From: Bin127 sp965203505
GTDB lineage: Bacteria > Chloroflexota > Dehalococcoidia > Lucifugimonadales > Lucifugimonadaceae
Direction of reading: 5' to 3'
Assembly: GCA_965203505.1 (NCBI GenBank)
Contig: OZ241881.1
Location: 1 to 23,672, forward strand
Length of the DNA: 23,672 nucleotides
Position 1 is the stretch's first letter. Each line of letters begins with the position of its first letter. The notes beneath the pieces are model-generated. The model was not told the origin of the DNA and did not search any database. It saw only the letters and a program-made list of their open reading frames with translations. The position numbers and the translations under genes were made by a program. Positions 1-5,798 of this stretch are shown here, in pieces.

Positions 1-310
1 CCCGTAATGATCGTTCGACGCCGCGACCACTTCACCGCGGCGCGTGTGGTTGGCCCACCAGCGCAGCGCCGACATGCGATTCTTCTGGGGTTGCGACCGA
101 CAGATCCCGTTCCTGCCAATCGCGGACCAGCGCCCACACGTGCTTTGCCTTGAGCGACGTGAGCTGCATGTTGCGGTAGCCGAGACGCCGCAGATCGTCA
201 GCGATCACATTCAGCAGTCGTCGACGCGTGTTCTGGGTCGAGAACGACCCCTCACGGCGACGGGCGCAGAGCGACCGCAGCTGGCTTTTGAGCGACTTGT
301 TGTTCGCCAC
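1..310 (-). pseudogene. Tyrosine recombinase, 5' part only, frameshifted copy
   Basis: This is the amino-terminal part of the integrase that is complete at 8719-9603; the rest lies outside the window. Residues 1-74 match the complete copies, then a run of four G at 87-90 (three G at 9381-9383 in copy 2) shifts the frame and gives a stop at 32. Because it lies within 100 bp of the window edge and the other two copies agree, a consensus error at a contig end is more likely than a real mutation. Confidence 0.85.
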
Positions 311-380
311 CCCTAGACCTCGCTAAGTGTTTGTCTCGTCCCGATCGCGTGGATCGAGAGGCGCTTTTAGCGCGATGAGA

Positions 381-587
381 CTAGTATTGATCTAGCTTTG
401 TTTTTAGCATGTAAATATCGATCGAAATTAGGCGTGAATATCGCTGAATTAGTACGGATAGCCAGGCGTTCGCTGTTGCGACAAATCGGTCCTTGGCATT
501 CAAACACGGCAGGGTTTCGAAAGACTCCTCTCTCAAAATGAAAGCTGAACATGCCACCTGCCGGGCATGCCCAACAGGCAAATACAT
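381..587 (-). CDS. Hypothetical 68-aa protein, translationally coupled to a leader ORF
   Basis: Not recognised. The reading frame starts at an ATG that overlaps the stop of the 12-codon ORF upstream (TGATG, sharing base 587). It has no good ribosome-binding site of its own, so translation would depend on coupling. It lies between the strong RBS at 632-639 and the integrase start at 310 on the same strand, so it may be the first real gene of the integrase operon. The composition is mixed with no clear domain; a central stretch (about residues 39-58) is moderately hydrophobic. It may be a chance frame. Further copies are at 9674-9880 and 18967-19173. Confidence 0.35.
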   Translation of the reverse strand: MYLPVGHARQVACSAFILREESFETLPCLNAKDRFVATANAWLSVLIQRYSRLISIDIYMLKTKLDQY

Positions 588-625
588 CAGTTTTCGTCGA
601 TGCGCACGATCGGACTTTCGTCCAT
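587..625 (-). CDS. 12-aa leader ORF (MDESPIVRIDEN) with a strong RBS
   Basis: A near-perfect Shine-Dalgarno sequence, GAGGAGGT at 632-639 read on the minus strand, is six bases from this ATG. The ORF is only 12 codons and its TGA overlaps the ATG of the 68-aa frame. This is the best RBS seen upstream of the integrase, so it probably marks a real translation start: either a leader peptide or the beginning of a gene cut short by mutation. Further copies are at 9880-9918 and 19173-19211. Confidence 0.45.
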   Translation of the reverse strand: MDESPIVRIDEN

Positions 626-631
626 GGTGAT

Positions 632-639
632 ACCTCCTC
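632..639 (-). promoter_or_regulatory. Strong ribosome-binding site ahead of the 12-aa ORF
   Basis: Minus strand GAGGAGGT with a six-base spacer to the ATG at 625. It is unusually strong for a 12-codon ORF. Further copies are at 9925-9932 and 19218-19225. Confidence 0.6.
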
Positions 640-663
640 GGTTGTGATGCCGCTGAAGATCAC

Positions 664-933
664 CACCCCCCACTGGGAAGCGATCCCCAGCGGGTGAATG
701 GAACACGACAGGTATCAACCTGTCGTGGCGCTTGCGCGGTCCTGGCAGCGGTCGTCAAACCGCGCCGGTGTCATGCGCTATGTTCCTGCGCCGCGGACAG
801 CTCGGGGTGAACCGAGCCGATGTCTCACGGAGCCTGGACCCGCAGCGGTGAAGCTGCATCCGGTGTTCCGCGGTGTCCGTGACATCCGCTGCTACGATTA
901 CGCTCGTAGCCGGCTAAACGTCGTAATTGTAGC
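664..933. other. Hairpin-dense region, candidate structured RNA or recombination/transfer site
   Basis: No convincing gene lies here, but consecutive inverted repeats do. They are: CTGGG/CCCAG at 673-677/686-690; a perfect 10-bp stem at 704-713/718-727 with loop ATCA; GCGCGGT/ACCGCGC at 734-740/759-765; GCTCGG/CCGAGC at 800-805/812-817 with loop GGTGAA and an outer GACA/TGTC; GCAGC/GCTGC at 842-846/853-857 with the same loop GGTGAA and an outer CC.GGA/TCCGG; an 8-bp stem with one bulge at 870-877/881-889; and GCTACGA/TCGTAGC at 891-897/904-910, which competes with a 12-bp pairing to 922-933. The transcribed strand is unknown. On the minus strand this would be a long leader ahead of the 12-aa ORF and integrase. 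Further copies are at 9957-10226 and 19250-19519. Confidence 0.4.
704..727. other. Perfect 10-bp hairpin, ATCA loop
   Basis: Arms CACGACAGGT (704-713) and ACCTGTCGTG (718-727). There is no T run on either side, so it is not a normal intrinsic terminator. Further copies are at 9997-10020 and 19290-19313. Confidence 0.7.
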
Positions 934-991
934 AAGCCCGTACCTCAGTTGTCACTCATTTTTTATTCGGCTTCCTGTTCCCCCGCTACAA

Positions 992-1030
992 GGTCCCCCT
1001 GTCTCTACCAGAAGTAGAGACAGGGGGACC
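992..1030. other. Perfect 17-bp-arm inverted repeat
   Basis: Arms 992-1008 (GGTCCCCCTGTCTCTAC) and 1014-1030 are exact reverse complements around a CAGAA loop. This is the strongest stem in the GC-rich part of the unit. It is not followed by a T run on either strand. Options are an oriT-type hairpin, a single-strand origin, a recombinase site or a protective 3' structure of an RNA. Further copies are at 10285-10323 and 19578-19616. Confidence 0.75.
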
Positions 1031-1075
1031 CCGCGAGCGACGCGCTACATAACGAAGCGCCGAGGCAACCGAAGT

Positions 1076-1095
1076 AGCCACATCCTCATGTGGCT
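1076..1095. other. Perfect 8-bp hairpin
   Basis: Arms AGCCACAT (1076-1083) and ATGTGGCT (1088-1095), loop CCTC. A T run (1111-1115) follows on the plus strand but 15 bases away, too far for a standard terminator. Further copies are at 10369-10388 and 19662-19681. Confidence 0.6.
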
Positions 1096-1180
1096 TAACG
1101 GTCGCACGGCTTTTTCGCAAGGAAATACCTCGTCAGCGGAATCCCGAGTTCGAGGACATACGTTTACAAACCTATTCGGC

Positions 1181-1495
1181 TTAACTAACTACGTACCCAC
1201 GAATAAGCGCAACGACAAACAAAACTGGAATTAAGAATCCCACAAGCAAAAGTATCACTTTACCCCAATCGCGATCGCGACGTTGAAGTTCTTCCCACAC
1301 TCGAGATAAGGGCGCGACAATAAATGTAATCAGAATACACAACCCCAGTATTGCACCAACCCAATAGCTGACTCCATCAAGCACAGGGATGCCTGTTTCG
1401 ATATCGGAACATGAAAGAAAGAGGACGATCACAATACCAAGCATGACGCACCACCCGATCAACATGCTGATCCGTTCACGCACCTTATTCCACAC
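1181..1495 (-). CDS. Small three-helix membrane protein (104 aa), unknown function
   Basis: Not recognised. Three hydrophobic segments are visible: about residues 11-30 (ML..GWCVMLGIVIVLFL), 43-65 (VSYWVGAILGLCILITF) and 79-101 (KVILLLVGFLIPVLFVVALI), with a charged loop (VWEELQRRDRDWGK) between the second and third. This predicts an inner-membrane protein. The longest frame starts at GTG 1495 with no Shine-Dalgarno sequence; the in-frame ATG at 1465 (Met11) is an alternative start that keeps all three helices. Base composition is more AT-rich than the initiator gene, like the other small membrane genes here, which may reflect separate acquisition. It is transcribed toward the hairpin region and the integrase operon. 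Confidence 0.7.
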   Translation of the reverse strand: MWNKVRERISMLIGWCVMLGIVIVLFLSCSDIETGIPVLDGVSYWVGAILGLCILITFIVAPLSRVWEELQRRDRDWGKVILLLVGFLIPVLFVVALIRGYVVS

Positions 1496-1720
1496 GGCAA
1501 AATTACGACAAGATCCAGTAAAACAGGATACTTAAGAAAACAAGGAGCTCTTCATTTTCATAGTCTAGGTGTTGCGACGATTAGTCGCAATCGATAAGCA
1601 GGTTGCTTTAGTGTTATGGGTTGCTGTGTGTGTCGGCAGATTAGTGAAGATGTGTGTGCGATTAAAGAGGTAGAGGGTGCTTGGGCTTTGGGGTGAATGG
1701 TCGAGCAACGCGAGACCAGA

Positions 1721-1737
1721 GGGGCGAAGCCCCTTTT
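1721..1737 (+). terminator. Compact terminator-like hairpin GGGGC-GAA-GCCCC-TTTT
   Basis: A five-bp GC stem, three-base loop and four T. It could end a plus-strand transcript entering the origin or be an origin structure. Further copies are at 11014-11030 and 20307-20323. Confidence 0.45.
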
Positions 1738-1827
1738 CGACGGGCGAGCGAAGCGAGCGCCTTCTTTATCGGTTTTCGCGTGCGAAAACAGCTATAAGGT
1801 TTTTTCTATCTCTGCTCAGAGTCTCTT

Positions 1828-1843
1828 GCGCCGTTAACGGCGC
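1828..1843. other. 16-bp perfect palindrome in the origin region
   Basis: GCGCCGTTAACGGCGC reads the same on both strands. It lies about 95 bp from the first iteron, between the AT-rich repeat copies. It may be a binding site for a dimeric regulator or a cruciform. Further copies are at 11121-11136 and 20414-20429. Confidence 0.6.
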
Positions 1844-1872
1844 GTGGACAACCGTGAATGAGCTCTTATGTA

Positions 1873-1896
1873 AGCTATAAGCATAGCTATAAGCGG
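1873..1896. repeat. AT-rich 12-bp direct repeats, candidate unwinding element
   Basis: AGCTATAAGC begins at 1873 and 1885, in two adjacent 12-bp units; AGCTATAAG also occurs at 1790-1798. Short AT-rich direct repeats next to iterons are typical of the DNA-unwinding element of iteron plasmids; assigning that role here is inference. Further copies are at 11166-11189 and 20459-20482. Confidence 0.5.
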
Positions 1897-1937
1897 AACC
1901 CTGGGATGCAATCAGGGTAAGGAAAGAGGACTGGTCC

Positions 1938-2025
1938 GTGTGACACTTTGCACACAGTAGTGTGACACTTTGCACACAGTCATACAGGTTTTGTATAGGA
2001 AAAGGCGTGACACTTTGCACACAGT
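1938..2025. repeat. Three iterons (Rep-binding repeats)
   Basis: The 18-bp core TGACACTTTGCACACAGT occurs exactly at 1941-1958, 1963-1980 and 2008-2025. The first two are 22 bp apart, two DNA turns. The third is 45 bp further on, about twice that, and the gap holds an ATACA/TGTAT inverted repeat where another iteron could have been. The first two cores are preceded by GTG and the third by GCG. The cluster ends nine bases from the stop codon of the initiator gene, an unusual position because iterons mostly precede rep. Confidence 0.88.
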
Positions 2026-2034
2026 CCGGGCACC

Positions 2035-3252
2035 TCAGTTTCCTTGAATCATCGGCTGGCTTGGCACCGGCGATTCCGACCAGTGTAGCACCAGCATGTC
2101 GCCTTGAATCTCCACGTTGAAGTGCGGCCATACACTCGCGATGGTTTTGAGATCGATCTGCAGCTTTCGCTTGAAGTACCTAATTTCTGCAATATCAGGC
2201 GCGAAGAACGGCTGCAGTTCCCGTAGCGCGATCCGGACACTGCGGCCTCGCGGGATCTGTGCGGTGCGGTGGGAGAGCCACGTGTAGAGATCCATGCGCC
2301 GCGGGCTTCGAAACTGCGCCAGGTGATCCATGTCGACGGGGACGCGGTGCGCTTGCACCTGGTCGTGAAAATCATCGGTCAGCACGATTTCAGGCGTCCA
2401 AAAGGTTCGCTGACCGTCATCCGGCTCAAGCCAGAACGAGACTTGCTTTACTACGCGGGCATATTCGGTGTGCACCGTACCGTCGCCCCATTGGCCCAGG
2501 ATGAAGCTGGCGGCTGCCAGATCCTCGACCGCCTCGGTGAGTTTCTTGCCGGCACGGCCGTCGATCGCGATCCCCAGGCGCGTCATAAAGTTCCGGAGTG
2601 ACGTCCCCATGTCAATGTTGGGGGACTTCGACTTTACCACCTGACCGATCACGTAAGCGAACAGCAGTCGAGCCAGACGACCGTATGGCACATTCGCAGT
2701 GCGCATCTTTCGTGGGTCACCACGCACTGCGATCCTGCCCGCACTCACCTCGAGCGTGGTATTGCCGTGGGATACGGACCATTCACGTTCACCCTCCGGC
2801 AAGCGTTTTTGCGGGAAGAAGCACTGCACCGCGGCGGCGGGCAGGAACCCGATGTTGCGGTCGAGCAGGACCGATGGTTTCGATTCTTCCGGATCGTCGA
2901 GGCCTAGTAGGGTCGTTTCGCTTACCTGGACAACGATCAGATCGCGTTCCCAGCCCGAGAAACGCGCCATGGCCCGCTGTTCCTGCGCGTTGGTGATCCG
3001 GCCTTTCCACGCTTTAATCAACGAGTAGAACAGGCGACCTGGCGTACCGTGTGTGTCCTCCGCCAACGCCTTCTCGGCGTACGCGGCGAACTCAAGCATG
3101 ACGCGATTGTCGTTGCTCGGCAACCAGCGACGCTTGATAAACTCCCGATAGAGCGCCTTAAACCGCGTGTCGTCGGTCAGGTCCGCGCGGGTGATGTGGG
3201 CGACGTCGATGACAGGCGTCTGGCCGTTGGCTTTAGAATTTCGCGTGGGCAT
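2035..3252 (-). CDS. Plasmid replication initiator, RepA_C family
   Basis: This cytoplasmic DNA-binding protein should bind the iterons and start replication. In the 405-aa form, residues 134-330 follow the order I know from 'plasmid encoded RepA' proteins (RepA_C): GFLP, an SHGNTTLEVSAG block, VPYGRLARLLFAYV (188-201), SPNIDMGTSLRNFMTRLGI (210-228) and SPRRMDLYTWLSHR (316-329). The first 110 residues contain a second conserved-looking block (TPGRLFYSLIKAWKGRITNAQEQ). The frame opens at an ATG at 3303 (422 aa), but that start has no Shine-Dalgarno sequence. The ATG at 3252 has AAAGGAG eight bases upstream (3261-3267), so I place the start there. A likely promoter lies at 3348-3377, minus strand. 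Confidence 0.9.
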   Translation of the reverse strand: MPTRNSKANGQTPVIDVAHITRADLTDDTRFKALYREFIKRRWLPSNDNRVMLEFAAYAEKALAEDTHGTPGRLFYSLIKAWKGRITNAQEQRAMARFSGWERDLIVVQVSETTLLGLDDPEESKPSVLLDRNIGFLPAAAVQCFFPQKRLPEGEREWSVSHGNTTLEVSAGRIAVRGDPRKMRTANVPYGRLARLLFAYVIGQVVKSKSPNIDMGTSLRNFMTRLGIAIDGRAGKKLTEAVEDLAAASFILGQWGDGTVHTEYARVVKQVSFWLEPDDGQRTFWTPEIVLTDDFHDQVQAHRVPVDMDHLAQFRSPRRMDLYTWLSHRTAQIPRGRSVRIALRELQPFFAPDIAEIRYFKRKLQIDLKTIASVWPHFNVEIQGDMLVLHWSESPVPSQPMIQGN

Positions 3253-3347
3253 GAGGTGCACTCCTTTGCTCCGGGGTTCGGCGGCGCTCACCGTGCGAAC
3301 CATTTTTATTTAAGTCTCGCGAGCGCGAGGCGTTGACTTGTTAGTCG

Positions 3348-3377
3348 ATTCTACGTGTATCCGGTCCATGAATTCAA
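3348..3377 (-). promoter_or_regulatory. Probable rep promoter
   Basis: On the minus strand a -35-like TTGAAT (3372-3377) is separated by 18 bp from a -10-like TAGAAT (3348-3353), which matches TATAAT at five of six bases. Transcription would start near 3341, giving a leader of about 90 bases that contains the inverted repeat CTCGC/GCGAG (3317-3330). Further copies are at 12641-12670 and 21934-21963. Confidence 0.5.
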
Positions 3378-3483
3378 GTGGATGCACCGTGTTGCCGATA
3401 TCCTAGCACGGCACAAATCAAGCGGTTTTCGGAAGTAGCATGAGCATAATGAGGCGGGTTTTCAATTTTCAGAGGAGATCATT

Positions 3484-3636
3484 TTGAAACTCAAATCTAG
3501 ATTTACTTCAGTAGCCCTCACCGCCATTGCATTGATGTTGTTCTATTCCGCTTGGGGCAATACCGACTACGAATGCGATGGAACTGAAGATCAATGTGTC
3601 CAGGGTAGTCACCTTAAACCCCGGTTAATTTACTAG
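3484..3636 (+). pseudogene. 5' part of a secreted cysteine-rich protein gene, cut by IS1380
   Basis: This small frame starts at TTG 3484, six bases after a good AGAGGAG (3471-3477). It encodes a clear signal peptide: basic MKLKSR, hydrophobic core (FTSVALTAIALMLF), and a likely cut after AWG, then an acidic stretch with Cys31 and Cys38. The native sequence ends at 3611; the last eight codons (HLKPRLIY) are read into the insertion element. Joining 3611 to 5330, that is, removing the element and one AGTCA, continues in frame into 5331-5798 and gives 198 aa. As it stands, a secreted 50-aa fragment could still be made. A 15-codon ATG frame (3440-3487) overlaps the TTG start and may couple translation. 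Confidence 0.8.
3607..3611 (+). repeat. Target-site duplication, left (AGTCA)
   Basis: AGTCA directly before the CC terminus of the element; the matching copy is at 5325-5329. Five bp fits the four to five bp known for IS1380-family insertions. Equivalent sites are 12900-12904 and 22193-22197. Confidence 0.8.
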
Positions 3637-3748
3637 ATCGGTCGTTAGTGCGGGGAGGGTATGTAGCGTTCGCCAAGAAAAACGCGCACTTTTGGCGACT
3701 TACAGGTTTAATACCTGCTTCCTAACAAGTCACCCCAAAGGTGCGCGA

Positions 3749-5074
3749 ATGAGAAGCATACACCAAGCCCATCGCAAGTTCGAACTGGACTTCACGGACG
3801 AGCGCGTGACGCCGATGGCGGGTCTAGCGTTCGTCGCGCAGGCGGCACATCGGCTGGGGTTGCTGACCGCACTGGACAGCCTGGCACCGTGCAAGCAACG
3901 GGACCGCGGCGCCAGTGATCAGGAGAACGTGTTGGCGTTGCTCGGTTGTCTCACGGCCGGCTGTGGCAAGTTGCGTGATCTCGATGATTTGCGCGAAGAT
4001 GAAGCGGCCTGTGGCGCGCTCGGGTTGGACCGGGTCTCCGGCAGTCGCCGGATGGGTGAATGGCTGGCACGGGTGACCGCAGTCCATGTCGCATCGTTGC
4101 AGACGATGTGTCGCGACGTGGCGACCCGCATTGCACCGGCCGTGATCACGGCTGAAGTTGCGACCCGTGGGTACGTCCCCCTGTTCTTGGATGGCACCTG
4201 CATCGAGGTCTATGGGAAGCAGTTCGAGGGTGCCGCGCGGACGTATGGCGACACGGACCAGTACTGGCTGCGGGGTGCGTTTCTGGGGTCCTTGCAAGTC
4301 GGCGGTCGGTTAGCGCCGGGCCGTGAAGACCCGGTCGGTGACTGGCAGACGCAGCTGGCGGAAGATATCGATCCGGTGATCCCGTCGGGGACACCGATCT
4401 GGGTGCTGATGGACAACGCGTATTACAGTAAAGAGGTCGTCAAGGCGCTGGAGGCGCGCCAGTGGGCGTGGTCGATGTCGGTCACCAACCAGCAGAATAA
4501 GCAGGCGGCGTTGAGGAAGCTGTCACCAACGGCGGTGTGGACGGCCATCGGCGAGCAGGAGGATGCGGCCGATTTCTGGTATCGACCCTCGGGTTGGCCA
4601 CGGCCGGTCCGGTTCGTGGTGGTGCGCAAGTGGGGCGACGACGACGGGCAACGGTTGCTGTTTCCGGGTCGTACGCTGATCGCGACCTCGGATGATGATC
4701 TGCCTTGCGCGACCGTGGTCGCGCGCCATCGATCGAAACAAGGCTGCGAGAACGGCTTCAAGGGTCCGTTGATCGAGATGGATTTGCATCATCCGCCAAC
4801 GAGTCATTTTCACGGTAATCAACTGTATTACCTGTGTGGTCTGCTGGCGCAACAACTGCTGACGTTCATGCAGTACGACATGTTGCCCACCAGCGCCCGT
4901 GACGGTGGGTTGCGCCCATTAATCCGTGACGTGGTGCGGACTGTCGGGCGATTGACGCGATCGGGGCGTCGCGTCAAGCTGCAGTTCACCAAGCGGTTGC
5001 GACCCCAACGCTTGGGCTGGCTCCTGCATGCGTGCGATGTGTACGACGCCTGGTGGGCGACCGCGCCCGGATGA
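3749..5074 (+). CDS. IS1380-family DDE transposase (441 aa)
   Basis: This enzyme moves the surrounding insertion sequence by cutting its ends and joining them to target DNA. The RNase-H-like catalytic triad is visible: Asp148 in LFLDGTCIEVYGKQ, Asp222 in VLMDNAYYSKE and Glu334 in HRSKQGCENGFKG. The DGT.IEVYGKQ.EGA block and the R.R..E....KG.L..DL block before the C-terminus are typical of IS1380. I choose ATG 3749, preceded by AAAGGTG, over the upstream in-frame TTG at 3692, which lies in an inverted repeat and would add 19 unlikely residues. Length is normal and the frame is intact, so the element may still be active. Confidence 0.9.
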   Translation: MRSIHQAHRKFELDFTDERVTPMAGLAFVAQAAHRLGLLTALDSLAPCKQRDRGASDQENVLALLGCLTAGCGKLRDLDDLREDEAACGALGLDRVSGSRRMGEWLARVTAVHVASLQTMCRDVATRIAPAVITAEVATRGYVPLFLDGTCIEVYGKQFEGAARTYGDTDQYWLRGAFLGSLQVGGRLAPGREDPVGDWQTQLAEDIDPVIPSGTPIWVLMDNAYYSKEVVKALEARQWAWSMSVTNQQNKQAALRKLSPTAVWTAIGEQEDAADFWYRPSGWPRPVRFVVVRKWGDDDGQRLLFPGRTLIATSDDDLPCATVVARHRSKQGCENGFKGPLIEMDLHHPPTSHFHGNQLYYLCGLLAQQLLTFMQYDMLPTSARDGGLRPLIRDVVRTVGRLTRSGRRVKLQFTKRLRPQRLGWLLHACDVYDAWWATAPG

Positions 5075-5290
5075 CGTCGTCGACGCTGTCACCCGCGTCG
5101 TGACCCAACCATCCCATGAATCACGCCGAGCTGGTGGCCATGGCGCACGTCAGGTGTTCACGTCAAGGTGCAAAAACCATCGCAAACGACACCGAAACTG
5201 CCGGTCGAACGACCCTTAACCTGACGTTTCGGGCTTACGTCAAGGATGGACGTTACGAAAGACGTTCCAATGCGCCATCTCAGTAGGATT

Positions 5291-5322
5291 TCCCCGCCGA
5301 CAATTCACTAAGCGGGGATTTT
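5291..5322 (+). terminator. Intrinsic terminator in the right end of the IS
   Basis: TCCCCGC (5291-5297) pairs with GCGGGGA (5312-5318) across a 14-base loop and is followed by TTTT (5319-5322). It would stop transcripts from the transposase gene and overlaps the right terminal inverted repeat. It probably also limits read-through into the downstream gene half. Further copy at 14584-14615. Confidence 0.6.
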
Positions 5323-5324
5323 GG

Positions 5325-5329
5325 AGTCA
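5325..5329 (+). repeat. Target-site duplication, right (AGTCA)
   Basis: Second half of the AGTCA pair flanking the insertion; further copy at 14618-14622. Confidence 0.8.
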
Positions 5330-5798
5330 GGATGACACGGCAGAAGGTCGATACAGAGCGTGCATGGCAAACGGTGGCGATGCCAAAACGTGCAGTGAAC
5401 GAACTAATTACGTCGGTCCGCAGACAATTCCAGGTAGCACCGAAGGCGGGGGCATCAACTACGAAGAATCATTAACCGACGTTGATCTTACTCCAATAGA
5501 AGCACGAAGAAAGATTTGTCAAGGACAGGTTGACGAGATGATGCAAAGAGCTCGCGACGCAGGAGTAAGCAATCCAAGATTTCCTACTCGACACTACGCA
5601 GGTTGCATGAAAGGCGTAATCTCGCAACAATTCTTCAAAGAAATGTGGTGTGAAGTTGCACCGGATTGGTCGAAAGACGTTATTTCATCTGGCGGATGTG
5701 CGGCTTACTATTCAAAGAAAAAGGGCTCAAAGACTTGGAAAGCCATTAAGATAGCTGCTTGTACGGGAATTGTTGCTGCGGTCGGTGAGTGTGAATGA
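5330..5798 (+). pseudogene. 3' part of the disrupted secreted cysteine-rich protein
   Basis: The frame is open from the insertion edge to TGA 5798. The first available ATG is 5364 (144 aa) and has only a weak RBS (GAG), which suggests that it is internal to the old gene. Joined to the 5' part it forms residues 43-198 of one protein. The rebuilt protein has ten cysteines (31, 38, 54, 64, 106, 135, 150, 166, 187, 197), an even number suited to disulfides outside the cytoplasm. Two similar stretches, YRACMANG and HYAGCMKG, hint at an internal repeat. The last 25 residues (KAIKIAACTGIVAAV...) are hydrophobic. No family is recognised. Its stop overlaps the start of the 85-aa membrane gene (ATGA), so the two formed an operon. 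Confidence 0.8.

Larger units (their letters stand above)
1496..2034. other. Probable origin of replication (oriV) region
   Basis: This 539-bp gene-free stretch holds the iterons (1938-2025), two adjacent 12-bp AT-rich repeats AGCTATAAGC.. at 1873-1896 with a third AGCTATAAG at 1790, a 16-bp palindrome GCGCCGTTAACGGCGC (1828-1843), an ACCCTG/CAGGGT stem (1898-1918), a TTTTCGC/GCGAAAA stem (1773-1788) and a TTGCGAC/GTCGCAA stem (1572-1590). Only a weak DnaA-box-like match is present (1843-1851, minus strand TTGTCCACG). The arrangement of iterons, AT-rich repeats and palindromes beside a RepA gene fits theta replication from an iteron origin. Further copies are at 10789-11327 and 20082-20620. 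Confidence 0.7.
3612..5324 (+). mobile_element. IS1380-family insertion sequence, 1,713 bp
   Basis: The left end reads CCTTAAACCCCGGTTAAT and the right end, reverse-complemented, CCAAAATCCCCGCTTAGT. They match at 13 of 18 positions, both starting with CC as known IS1380 ends do. AGTCA flanks both sides. The single transposase gene (3749-5074) faces right. Before it lies an inverted repeat TCGCCAA/TTGGCGA (3670-3698); after it come about 250 bp without a gene that contain three ACGTCA repeats (5147-5152, 5160-5165 and 5237-5242) and a terminator (5291-5322) overlapping the right end. Total length is normal for the family. The exact outer bases rest on the duplication plus the inverted repeat and were not checked against a database. 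Confidence 0.85.

Noticed and set aside
367..666. Minus-strand 99-aa frame starting GTG 666
   Set aside because: It has no RBS and runs out of frame through the strong RBS and the 12-codon ORF, which explain the sequence better.
698..1234. Plus-strand 178-aa open frame
   Set aside because: It runs through a series of perfect hairpins including the 17-bp-arm repeat, has no ribosome-binding site, and its composition (many Arg, Ser and Pro, no fold-like pattern) looks like translated non-coding DNA.
1938..2025. Could the 18-bp repeats be a CRISPR array?
   Set aside because: There are only three units with a 22-bp period and almost no spacer, no cas genes, and the location beside a RepA gene; they are iterons.
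1766..2131. Minus-strand 121-aa frame over the iterons
   Set aside because: It has repeated CVQSVT segments only because it reads through the iterons.
2259..3336. Several plus-strand frames of 81-132 aa inside rep
   Set aside because: They are antisense shadows of the initiator gene, without RBS or recognisable domains.
3619..5317. Alternative IS ends at the CCCCG/CGGGG pair
   Set aside because: These would give flanks TAAA and ATTT with no target duplication; ends at 3612 and 5324 give longer inverted repeats, CC termini and an exact AGTCA duplication.
5332..5475. 47-aa frame starting ATG 5332 after GGAG
   Set aside because: The GGAG comes from the insertion edge and target duplication, and the frame runs out of phase with the rebuilt secreted-protein gene, which has stronger support.
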